Source of the DNA: Bacillota bacterium
Lineage (GTDB): Bacteria; Bacillota; Clostridia; Christensenellales; UMGS416
Direction of reading: 5' to 3'
Length of the DNA stretch: 37,414 nt
Assembly: GCA_023428265.1 (NCBI GenBank)
Contig: JAEYYW010000034.1
Span: 1-37,414, forward strand
Both the position numbers and the translations under genes were made by a program. Below, piece by piece: positions 19,948-28,048 of this stretch; position 1 is the first letter of the stretch, and each line of letters opens with the position of its first letter. The notes beneath the pieces were generated by a model. It ran no database searches and was not told where the DNA came from. It saw nothing but the letters and a program-made list of their open reading frames with translations.

Positions 19948-20223
19948 ATGGAAAACGCGGAAATTTTCATTGCGCTGACCAGGCAAAAGCACCGGCTCGC
20001 GGGTCTGAAACAGGTTGCGCGGGCGCTGGAAAGTGGCAAAGCAGAGTCCGTTGTGCTGGCGGATGATGCCGATGACCATATCCGGCGCAAAGTCAGGTTG
20101 CTCTGCCAGCAGCAGGGTGTCCTCTGTGTGGACGGGCCCGCCATGGCCGATCTCGGCCGGATGTGCAGGCTAGACGTTGGCACGGCGGTGGCCTGCGTGC
20201 TCAGACCCGATGGCACAGCGTAG
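19948..20223 (+). CDS. L7Ae/L30e-family ribosomal or kink-turn-binding protein (YbxF-like)
   Basis: 91 residues. The position between rpoC and rpsL matches ybxF (rplGB) of Bacillus subtilis, a kink-turn RNA-binding paralogue of L7Ae. Family-like features are the early hydrophobic strand with the KQVARALESGKAESVVLADDADDHIRRKVRLLC stretch (written here in parts: AGLKQVARALESGK, then VVLADDAD, then VRLLCQQQGV) and a C-terminal LDVGTAVACVL segment. The usual GxNxxxKA-type RNA-binding stretch is weakly preserved, so kink-turn binding is uncertain. There is no Shine-Dalgarno sequence before the ATG, and the predicted leader is only ~13 nt. An in-frame TTG at 19945 is an alternative start. Confidence 0.75.
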   Translation: MENAEIFIALTRQKHRLAGLKQVARALESGKAESVVLADDADDHIRRKVRLLCQQQGVLCVDGPAMADLGRMCRLDVGTAVACVLRPDGTA

Positions 20224-20312
20224 GGAAGCGACGCTTCCCGCAGAAGCTCGCTGAGCTTCCGATCAGGCAGGCAAGACCCCGGCGGGTTGCAGGGGTTTGT
20301 GATAGAACCCGC
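20223..20312 (+). promoter_or_regulatory. Three consecutive hairpins between the ybxF-like gene and rpsL
   Basis: Hairpin 1: GGGAAGC (20223-20229) and GCTTCCC (20233-20239). Hairpin 2: GAAGCTC (20243-20249) and GAGCTTC (20253-20259). Hairpin 3: GCGGGTT (20282-20288) and AACCCGC (20306-20312). All are perfect. Arms of 1 and 2 share GAAGC/GCTTC and can pair crosswise. None is followed by a T-run, so they are more likely leader or RNA-processing structures than terminators. Confidence 0.5.
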
Positions 20313-20338
20313 AAATCAACAGGAGGTGCCAGTACGGC

Positions 20339-20713
20339 ATGCCAACAATCAATCAGATCGTCAAGCAGGGCAGGAAAAAGGTGACCTACAAGAGCAAGTC
20401 ACCGATCCTGGAAGGCAACCCCCAAAAGCGCGGTGTGTGCCTGTCTGTCAAGACCATGACGCCCAAAAAACCGAATTCGGCCCTTCGCAAGATCGCCAGG
20501 GTGCGCCTGGTGAACGGCAATGAAGGCACGATTTATATCCCCGGCATCGGCCACAACCTGCAGGAGCACAGCGTGGTGCTGGTGCGCGGCGGCAGGGTGA
20601 GGGATCTCCCCGGCACGCGTTATCACATTGTCCGTGGCGCGCTGGACGCGTCCGGTGTGGATGGCCGCCGCCAGGGTCGCTCGCTCTATGGTGCGAAACG
20701 CCCGAAGAAGTAA
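20339..20713 (+). CDS. rpsL: 30S ribosomal protein S12
   Basis: 124 residues, typical bacterial length. S12 lies at the decoding centre and influences accuracy. The loop TPKKPNSALRK keeps both lysines (K43, K44 with Met counted). The second loop reads GGRVRDLPGTRYH, so the normally invariant lysine is Arg88 (codon AGG at 20600-20602); this position is a known site of streptomycin-resistance changes (K88R, or K87R without Met). AGGAGGT lies about 12 bases before the ATG, slightly farther than usual. Second gene of the str transcription unit, preceded by a 115-bp leader full of hairpins. Confidence 0.97.
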   Translation: MPTINQIVKQGRKKVTYKSKSPILEGNPQKRGVCLSVKTMTPKKPNSALRKIARVRLVNGNEGTIYIPGIGHNLQEHSVVLVRGGRVRDLPGTRYHIVRGALDASGVDGRRQGRSLYGAKRPKK

Positions 20714-20722
20714 TGACGTGAC

Positions 20723-20742
20723 AGGGCGGGGCAAGCTCCGTC
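20723..20742 (+). promoter_or_regulatory. Candidate intercistronic RNA structure between rpsL and rpsG
   Basis: Within the 98-bp gap, GGGCGGGGC and GCTCCGTCC around an AA centre can form a stem with two G-U pairs (inner pair probably open). In E. coli S7 represses by binding the S12-S7 intercistronic region; whether this stem is a counterpart is an inference. A GGTG/CACC pairing lies further on. Confidence 0.3.
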
Positions 20743-20811
20743 CGGTTGCCGCAAGTGGTGGGTCATCGCACCTGCCCGCATAGTTAACAACGCTAAAGGA
20801 GGATACTCATC

Positions 20812-21282
20812 ATGCCAAGGCGTGGAGGCGTGCCGAAGCGTGAAGTGCTGCCCGATCCCATGTATGGGAACGTGGTGTTGTCCAGGCTCGTGAACCGTGT
20901 CATGTTGGACGGCAAAAAGGGCGTGGCCCAGCACATCTGCTACGGTGCTTTGAATATCGTGAAGGAAAAGACCGGCAAGGACCCCATGGACGTTTTTGAG
21001 ACGGCGATGAACAACATCATGCCGCTGCTCGAGGTGAAGGCCCGCCGCGTGGGTGGCGCGACCTATCAGGTGCCATTGGAAGTCCGCCCTGTCCGCCGGC
21101 AGACGCTGGGCCTCAGGTGGCTTGTGAGCTTCGCCCGCGAGCGCAGTGAGCGCACGATGGAGCAGAGGTTGGCTGGCGAGATTTTGGACGCTGCCAATAA
21201 CACCGGCAAGGCGGTTGGTCGCAAGGAAGACATGCACCGCATGGCCGAAGCCAACAGGGCGTTTGCCCACTACAGGTGGTAA
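20812..21282 (+). CDS. rpsG: 30S ribosomal protein S7
   Basis: 156 residues, the standard bacterial length. S7 initiates assembly of the 30S head and contacts E-site tRNA. The sequence shows the typical MPRRG start, the NRVMLDGKKGVAQHI region, the KARRVGGATYQVPLEVRPVRRQTLGLRWL beta-hairpin region (seen as ARRVGGATYQVP then VRPVRRQTLGLRW) and the C-terminal AEANRAFAHYRW. AAAGGAGG lies nine bases before the ATG. It follows rpsL by 98 bp and is separated from fusA by an unusually long structured gap of 233 bp. Confidence 0.97.
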   Translation: MPRRGGVPKREVLPDPMYGNVVLSRLVNRVMLDGKKGVAQHICYGALNIVKEKTGKDPMDVFETAMNNIMPLLEVKARRVGGATYQVPLEVRPVRRQTLGLRWLVSFARERSERTMEQRLAGEILDAANNTGKAVGRKEDMHRMAEANRAFAHYRW

Positions 21283-21310
21283 GCGAGCCACCACTATTAC
21301 AGGGAGTTCA

Positions 21311-21498
21311 TTGCGGGTGTACAGGCCAGGCGCTGAAGTCGCTGGGCCTAGACACCCGCAAAGTTTATTCACCCCCAGGTCCGCGCAAGGACCCCCGGCT
21401 TTGAAACCGCTGCCGCAGGAAATGCTGGCTTCACAATACATTGGCATTCATCCAGTTTGAAACTTAGGCGCAGGCCGTCTCGCAAAGGGCGGCGGCCC
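21311..21498 (+). promoter_or_regulatory. Structured leader between rpsG and fusA
   Basis: The main element is a long hairpin at 21311-21361: outer stem TTGCGGGTGT (21311-21320) with ACACCCGCAA (21352-21361), a 2x2 internal loop, AGGCC (21323-21327) with GGCCT (21345-21349), then an inner GGCG/CGCT stem and a seven-base loop. Smaller pairings follow: GGTCC/GGACC (21378-21393), AATGC/GCATT (~21421-21448) and GGCCG/CGGCC (21473-21497). The last lies just before the fusA ribosome binding site and could affect its access. AGTTTATT after the main hairpin is a poor T-run, so a terminator is not clear. Confidence 0.45.
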
Positions 21499-21515
21499 AT
21501 CAGGAGGAAAGAATC

Positions 21516-23594
<2,079 letters not shown>

Positions 23595-23612
23595 ATCATT
23601 TGGTTTTGCAGA

Positions 23613-23640
23613 GGGCGGGGTTGATCCCCGCCCTTTTTTT
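23613..23640 (+). terminator. Intrinsic terminator of the str operon
   Basis: Perfect stem GGGCGGGG (23613-23620) and CCCCGCCC (23626-23633), loop TTGAT, followed by seven T residues. It lies 19 bp after the fusA stop. Confidence 0.93.
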
Positions 23641-23697
23641 CGTCTGAATGCCGCCACACACCTTATGACAGATGGAATAAGTTGGTATTGCACAATG

Positions 23698-23716
23698 ATT
23701 CACCACAATAGTGAAT
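23698..23716. promoter_or_regulatory. Inverted repeat upstream of the DUF1576 gene
   Basis: ATTCAC-N7-GTGAAT is a perfect 6-bp inverted repeat ending about 25 bp before the predicted start at 23742. It could be an operator; no promoter with both elements could be fixed here, so this is weakly supported. Confidence 0.3.
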
Positions 23717-23741
23717 AGATCATACAAATCCTCTGAGAAAT

Positions 23742-25103
23742 ATGATATGCTGTTTCTGCAGTCTGATTCGTGATGCAGATCGAGCCGTTGCGTTGGGCTG
23801 TAGTTGTTGCTCAGGGGGAGGGAGATCCATCGATCCTGGAACGGTAAGCAAACCTGCCGCTATTTCATCATTTGCGTCCAAATATCTCTGTCTGTTGTTG
23901 ATTGCTGTCGCATTCCCAGTGCTTGGCTTCGCCGTGCAGCCTGTTGACCAGGTGTTTTCCGGTCTAGTGCAAATCATCATTACGCCCAGTGTGCTGATCA
24001 CCGATTATATCGCCGTGGGCGGCATCGGCGCCGCGTTTCTGAATGCCGGCTTGTTGATGCTTGCCTCCCTTACCATGCTCTATGTGCTCAAGGTGGAGAT
24101 CGGCGGTCTTTCGGTGGCGTCGGTTTTCCTGATGGGCAGCTTTGGGTTGTTCGGCAAGAGCATCTTGAATATCTGGCCCATCATACTGGGTGTTTATCTG
24201 TATTCCCGGCTGCGAAAGCAACCCTTTCAGGACTATGTGCACACGGCGCTGCTGACCACCAGCATCGCGCCCATTGTCACAGAGCTGCTGTTTGCCGTTG
24301 ACCTGCCGGTGGTGGTGAGGGTGATCTCCAGCATTGCCGTGGGCATGGGCATCGGGCTGCTGATCGCGCCGCTGTCAGTCAATGTTTTGAAGCTGCACCG
24401 GGGGTTTAACCTGTATAACATCGGCTTTTCCGTCGGCATCCTGGGCACTCTGTTTGTGTCTGTGTTCAAGTCCTACGGTTACAAGGCCTATAGCAAAATG
24501 GTTTGGAGCACGGGCAATGACCTGCTGCTTGCCATCTTCCTGCTTGTGCTGTTCCTTTCGATGATCGGCGCCGCTGTACTGATGGACAAGCGGGCGGCCG
24601 TTCAGAGCTTCCGGCTCTGGAAGCGCCCCGGCATGCTCTACAGTGATTTTATTGAGATGGAAGGGTTCCCGGCTGCGCTGTTCAACATGGGGCTGAACGG
24701 CATCCTGGCGTCGTGCTATGTGCTGGCGGTGGGCGGGCCGCTGAACGGCCCCACCATCGGCGGAATTATGACAGTGTCCGGCTTCGGCGCGCTGGGCAAG
24801 CATCCGCGCAACATCCTGCCGATCTTCATCGGGGTCTTTCTGGGCGGCCTGACCAAGACATGGAGCATCAGCGACCCTTCCATACTGATTGCTGCGCTGT
24901 TTGGCACGTCACTGGCGCCGATTGCCGGTTATTACGGATGGGTTTGGGGAGTCGTCGCCGGCTACATCAATTCTTCCGTTGTGCTGCACTCCGGCATCCT
25001 GCACGGCGGCATGAACCTGTATAACACCGGTTTTTCCTCCGGCATCGTCGCCGCCGCGTTGTATCCGATTCTCAATGCCTTTATTAAGAAAGAATCCATC
25101 TAA
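23742..25103 (+). CDS. DUF1576 family integral membrane protein
   Basis: 453 residues with about eleven membrane helices. The pattern ITDYIAVGGIGAAFLNAGLL near residue 85, SVASVFLMGSFGLFGKS near 127, HRGFNLYNIGFSVGILGT near 219 and the C-terminal HSGILHGGMNLYNTGFSSG are characteristic of DUF1576 proteins of Clostridia. The second copy of the HxGxNLYNxGFSxG motif indicates an internal duplication of two related halves, as in many transporters. Function is unknown. The ATG at 23742 has only a weak ribosome binding site (GAGAAAT); the first ~45 residues look unlike the family and are Cys-rich, so the true start may lie inside. Not clearly in an operon with its neighbours. Confidence 0.8.
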   Translation: MICCFCSLIRDADRAVALGCSCCSGGGRSIDPGTVSKPAAISSFASKYLCLLLIAVAFPVLGFAVQPVDQVFSGLVQIIITPSVLITDYIAVGGIGAAFLNAGLLMLASLTMLYVLKVEIGGLSVASVFLMGSFGLFGKSILNIWPIILGVYLYSRLRKQPFQDYVHTALLTTSIAPIVTELLFAVDLPVVVRVISSIAVGMGIGLLIAPLSVNVLKLHRGFNLYNIGFSVGILGTLFVSVFKSYGYKAYSKMVWSTGNDLLLAIFLLVLFLSMIGAAVLMDKRAAVQSFRLWKRPGMLYSDFIEMEGFPAALFNMGLNGILASCYVLAVGGPLNGPTIGGIMTVSGFGALGKHPRNILPIFIGVFLGGLTKTWSISDPSILIAALFGTSLAPIAGYYGWVWGVVAGYINSSVVLHSGILHGGMNLYNTGFSSGIVAAALYPILNAFIKKESI

Positions 25104-25143
25104 GCTTCCTTGTTTTTTTAAGAGTGCTTCAAGATTGCGCCTG

Positions 25144-25149
25144 TATAAT
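25144..25149 (+). promoter_or_regulatory. -10 element upstream of the SGAT-motif protein
   Basis: A perfect TATAAT lies 66 bp before the ATG at 25215, with TG directly in front of it. No convincing -35 is present. Confidence 0.35.
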
Positions 25150-25214
25150 TGGGCATAGCAGAAAAGGTTCGGTCGGCTGTGATACTGCAGCCGCGCATAG
25201 AAGGAGAGATTTAC

Positions 25215-25829
25215 ATGAAAATAAAGGTTTGGGTGTTCACTGTTATTGTGAGCGTTGCGGTTCTGCTGGGTGCGCTGGGCGGATACATGCTGTCTCAGGG
25301 GTTTTCGCTGGTCGATCTCATGGCCAAGAGTGTGAAGAGCGTGCTGTCAAACAAGCCATCCCGCGTGGAGATCCAGATCCCATCCGATCAGGGCGGTTGG
25401 AACCAGGGCGGCGAAACCGGCGGTGATGACAGCCTGCCGTGGAGCGGCGGCCAGCCCCGCCAGTCTGAGGCGCTGCCCGATGGGTTCAACGCCGGCGTGT
25501 CCATCCCCGGCACCTATGGCGAGATGACGGACCGCACCGAGGAAGAGGTACTTGCGGCCGCGGAAAAGGCAAACACCGACACCTTCGGGCTTGCCAAGCA
25601 GGAAGGAAAGCTGGACGAACTGAAGACCACGCTGCGGGAAAAGGTGACCGCTGCGCTGGACAAGATGGTGAAGGAAGGCAAGATCACCGAGGGGCAAAAG
25701 CGGACCTATCTGAAGCGGGTGGAGCTGATTCTCCAGTTTGCAGGCCAGGTGGACACCACCTCCGGCGCGACGTTTACGCCCGGACGCAGCCCGTTCGGCG
25801 GCGGCTCCGGCGACAGGCCGGACGCGTAA
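25215..25829 (+). CDS. Membrane-anchored extracytoplasmic protein ending in an SGAT (FMN_bind-like) motif
   Basis: 204 residues. Residues 5-27 form one membrane helix or uncleaved signal anchor (VWVFTVIVSVAVLLGALGGYM). A Gly/Ser/Pro-rich linker follows (~60-100), then a charged helical section (~110-175), then VDTTSGATFTPG near 182 and a Gly-rich tail. D-x-x-S-G-A-T is the core of the FMN_bind domain, where the Thr is covalently flavinylated by ApbE/FmnB-type transferases (family knowledge). The rest of an FMN_bind fold is not evident, so flavinylation is a hypothesis. AAGGAGAG lies eight bases before the ATG; a longer upstream frame exists but lacks a start signal. It converges on the HAAS-type gene. 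Confidence 0.6.
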   Translation: MKIKVWVFTVIVSVAVLLGALGGYMLSQGFSLVDLMAKSVKSVLSNKPSRVEIQIPSDQGGWNQGGETGGDDSLPWSGGQPRQSEALPDGFNAGVSIPGTYGEMTDRTEEEVLAAAEKANTDTFGLAKQEGKLDELKTTLREKVTAALDKMVKEGKITEGQKRTYLKRVELILQFAGQVDTTSGATFTPGRSPFGGGSGDRPDA

Positions 25830-25846
25830 GCCGGTTTACCATAGAG

Positions 25847-25867
25847 GGCTGCCCCACTGCGGCAGCC
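25847..25867 (+). terminator. Hairpin after the SGAT-motif gene
   Basis: Perfect 7-bp stem GGCTGCC (25847-25853) and GGCAGCC (25861-25867). No T-run follows directly; CTCTTTTG occurs further on at about 25909. Termination is possible but unproven. Confidence 0.3.
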
Positions 25868-25876
25868 TCCGGACCA

Positions 25877-26593
25877 TCAGAGGGCGCCTGAAAGGGCGCT
25901 CTTTTGTCTATATTTATCGCTCTTAAACAACTTATCATAAATGAGTATGGATATCGGCCAGTTCGTGATGCCGATCAATGGCCAGATGAACCAGATGACC
26001 GGCCCGGCTGCCTTTTCCAATGGAACCGCATTGAGGAAAGCAAGCCCCAGAAACACGGCCAACCAGCCGATCACGGCAGTTGTAAAGCGCTGCTTGAAAT
26101 CAGATTCCACCTGTTTCACTTTTCCGGGGTTCGCTTTGTAAAGGATGCCCCAGACCAGCGGGCAGATGGTCGCTGCAGCCAGTGCGATCCCAAGCCCGGC
26201 AAAAACGGCAGTGATGGTCTGCATATCAAAATAAGGCATATCCAGATACGACTGTTGACCGCTCGGGAGGGTCCTCCATCCGGCCAGATACACTGCGCCG
26301 CACGCTACAATTTCCAGCGCGATCAGCCCAAAGGTTATTAGGCAATGGTGGAAATTCAGCCTGTTGACATACACCGTGCGGCGCTTTCTGCTTAGGGCCT
26401 CGGTCAGCTCTTCCATCCCTTCCAGCGAGGCGATTGCCTCGCTGAACGCCTCGCTCTCGGCCACTCCGCGTGAGATCGCGTCCGATATCTTGTCACGCAA
26501 GCCCGCAATAAGCTCTTCCTTCTGGTTTTGCACTTCCTTTGCATTCCCGGCATTCTTGAGCTTCTTGTTGACATACCTTTCAATCTTGTCCAT
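25877..26593 (-). CDS. HAAS/DUF1700-like membrane protein partnered with PadR
   Basis: 238 residues. The first ~80 residues are helical and charged (MDKIERYVNKKLKNAG..., LIAGLRDKISDAISRG, SEAFSEAIASLEGMEELTEAL), the pattern of the HAAS or permease-prefix domain that in Firmicutes is found directly downstream of padR genes. Four membrane helices follow at about 83-105, 128-152, 172-190 and 198-220. AGGAGGC lies eight bases before the ATG, and the padR stop is 12 bp upstream, so both are one operon. Such proteins are thought to work with the PadR regulator in envelope stress or antimicrobial response; this is family context, not shown here. Confidence 0.68.
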   Translation of the reverse strand: MDKIERYVNKKLKNAGNAKEVQNQKEELIAGLRDKISDAISRGVAESEAFSEAIASLEGMEELTEALSRKRRTVYVNRLNFHHCLITFGLIALEIVACGAVYLAGWRTLPSGQQSYLDMPYFDMQTITAVFAGLGIALAAATICPLVWGILYKANPGKVKQVESDFKQRFTTAVIGWLAVFLGLAFLNAVPLEKAAGPVIWFIWPLIGITNWPISILIYDKLFKSDKYRQKSALSGAL

Positions 26594-26605
26594 GCTTCAC
26601 GCCTC

Positions 26606-26932
26606 CTAAATCAACGTGTCGATGATGCGCCGGGCGAAGATCCATCCTTCTTTGTTCTTTTGATAGAGCTCCCGGCCTGTTTGCGTGATGTTGTAATACC
26701 GCCTGCGCCCGCCTTGTGTCGTTTCGCCCCAGCGAGAGGATATGCATCCTTGTGCTTCAAGACGCCTGAGGCTTGTGTACATTGTGGGCTCCTTGAGCTC
26801 ATATTCGCCTGCGCTTCGCTCCAGGATCGCCTTGTAGATTTCGTAGCCATACATATCCTGCTCCATGAGCAACCGAAGGAGTATTGTGTCAATGTGCCCC
26901 CGTATGATATCGCTGCTGATCTGGCTTTCCAT
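26606..26932 (-). CDS. PadR family transcriptional regulator
   Basis: 108 residues, a single winged-helix domain with a short C-terminal dimerisation helix, typical for subfamily 2 PadR proteins. Characteristic segments are ILLRLLMEQDMYGYEIYKAI (recognised as the N-terminal helix pair), EPTMYTSLRRLEAQGCISSRW (recognition helix) and GGRRRYYNITQTG (wing). I start at ATG 26932, with AAGGTGG seven bases upstream; a TTG one codon earlier is less likely. Its promoter carries an 18-bp palindrome exactly in the -35/-10 spacer, so negative autoregulation is predicted. The N terminus is nearly the same as that of the gene starting at 37381. Confidence 0.92.
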   Translation of the reverse strand: MESQISSDIIRGHIDTILLRLLMEQDMYGYEIYKAILERSAGEYELKEPTMYTSLRRLEAQGCISSRWGETTQGGRRRYYNITQTGRELYQKNKEGWIFARRIIDTLI

Positions 26933-26973
26933 CAAACCACCACCTTACAAGCCTGAATTTATTAAGCATGAAT

Positions 26974-27002
26974 ATTTTAACACACAGTACTATGTGTGAC
27001 AA
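26974..27002 (-). promoter_or_regulatory. padR promoter with operator in the spacer
   Basis: On the minus strand TTGTCA (26997-27002) and TAAAAT (26974-26979) are 17 bp apart. The plus-strand sequence ACACACAGTACTATGTGT (26980-26997), a palindrome with one mismatched pair centred on AGTACT, fills the spacer. A repressor bound there would block RNA polymerase directly. Confidence 0.7.
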
Positions 27003-27111
27003 TATACTATTTTTAATACTACACTGGGCTCATGATTGTGATGATGAATCTCAATTATGGCGGTCAATGTACGGCAAGGCAACACCCCGGATCGCAACAC
27101 TGCAAGAGAAT

Positions 27112-27133
27112 GGGCGGGTACAGAGCCCCGCCC
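27112..27133 (-). repeat. REP-like palindrome, copy in inverse orientation
   Basis: GGGCGGG-TACAGAGC-CCCGCCC. Its reverse complement is identical over 22 bp to the copy at 19502-19523. Confidence 0.7.
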
Positions 27134-27220
27134 GTACATGGAGAGCGAGCTCGTGGTTGTAATTCTTGGTCAGGGTTCTACATGAAAGGGAATGCATTGT
27201 GTGTATGGCGGTCAATGTAC

Positions 27221-27242
27221 GGGCCGGGCTCCGTACCGGCCC
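27221..27242 (+). repeat. REP-like palindrome, covarying copy
   Basis: GGGCCGG-GCTCCGTA-CCGGCCC. Relative to the copy at 19502, one stem pair is exchanged (G-C to C-G) with the stem intact, and the loop differs at one base. Confidence 0.65.
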
Positions 27243-27363
27243 GCAACCTAGCGAGTGAGCGCCTTCTGCTCGGGCGGGAACAGAGCACAAACTAGCTAAT
27301 AACACAAACCTCGAAATGTGACTGCTCTGAGCTCCTCTCCACTGGATTATTGCTGAGTAAACC

Positions 27364-27395
27364 AAACGCCCGGCGATTGCTCGCCGGGCGTTTTT
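27364..27395. terminator. Intrinsic terminator of the lipoprotein gene (usable in both directions)
   Basis: Perfect 13-bp stem AAACGCCCGGCGA (27364-27376) and TCGCCGGGCGTTT (27381-27393) with loop TTGC. The T-run is longer on the plus strand (TTTTT), but the A/T arms also give a minus-strand TTT tract. It lies 19 bp after the stop of the minus-strand lipoprotein gene at 27414. Confidence 0.8.
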
Positions 27396-27413
27396 CCCTT
27401 TGTTAACTGTTGT

Positions 27414-27956
27414 TTACTTGGCGCTCTCGATGGCCTTCACGGCGACCTTGATGAAGTCGTCAATGTGGATCGTGGCGGAAGAAACCAGGTCGGCCTCGTC
27501 AGAGATGTTGCCACCCTCGATGGCCTTCACCTTCATGGCCTTGATCTGCTCGGCGGTCTTGCCGACCATCCACTTCTGGATGGCGTCAGCCTGCTCATAC
27601 CACTCGCGGCCGATGCCGGAGGCCTTCTTCATGCCGTAGTCGTTGCCCAGCTCGCGCTTGGTCTTCACTTCGGCGGCCTTGTCGGTGGTGATCTTGCCGG
27701 CTTCGTCAAAGGCGACCTTGGCCTGCACCACGTCAAACGTGATGGCGACGACCTTGCCGTTGGCGTCCACGGTCACGGCGCACATCGTGGTGTCGGCCTG
27801 GGTGGCGCCGCTCTTCACGCCGTCTTTCTCAGCCAGATCGGCGGACTTGGCCACGGACGTGATGCTGGCGAATCCCAGCTTGTTGGCGGCGGGCGCGGCG
27901 GCACAGCCGGCCAGGACGAGGGCGAGCACGAGGGTTACGGCCAGAACTTTCTTCAT
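27414..27956 (-). CDS. FMN_bind-like lipoprotein
   Basis: 180 residues. Signal peptide with lipobox LAGC (Cys18), so it is anchored to the outer face of the membrane. The mature part shows ADTTMCAVTVDANGKVVAITFD, best read as the strand pair ADTTMCAVTV and GKVVAITFD of an FMN_bind-type fold, and ends in DLVSSATIHIDDFIKVAVKAI, which lines up with the domain's flavinylation end (consensus-like D-x-V-S-G-A-T followed by a helix). The Gly of SGAT is Ser here, so covalent flavin attachment is uncertain; loss of FMN binding is possible. AAGGAGGC lies eight bases before the ATG. It is downstream of the prenyl synthase and NADH dehydrogenase on the same strand, and an extracellular electron-carrier role would fit. 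Confidence 0.62.
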   Translation of the reverse strand: MKKVLAVTLVLALVLAGCAAAPAANKLGFASITSVAKSADLAEKDGVKSGATQADTTMCAVTVDANGKVVAITFDVVQAKVAFDEAGKITTDKAAEVKTKRELGNDYGMKKASGIGREWYEQADAIQKWMVGKTAEQIKAMKVKAIEGGNISDEADLVSSATIHIDDFIKVAVKAIESAK

Positions 27957-28048
27957 TGCATTGCCTCCTTGCGTTTTGTGTAGTTTCTACCTTATATCAC
28001 GCCGCCGGGTTTTGCGGCGCTGATACCAAAACATGGACCCATTTCCAT

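Larger units (their letters stand above)
27003..27363. repeat. Repeat-filled intergenic region upstream of padR
   Basis: No gene is supported. A 19-bp direct repeat (TATGGCGGTCAATGTACGG) occurs at 27056-27074 and 27204-27222. Two REP-like palindromes lie at 27112-27133 (inverted orientation) and 27221-27242; the second directly follows the direct-repeat copy. This looks like two partly decayed copies of one mobile palindromic element. A third fragment, CGGGCGGGAACAGAGC, is near 27272. Confidence 0.55.

Noticed and set aside
21311..21361. A kink-turn in the rpsG-fusA hairpin as target of the YbxF-like protein
   Set aside because: The internal loop is a symmetric 2x2 loop without the three-base bulge and tandem G-A pairs required for a kink-turn.
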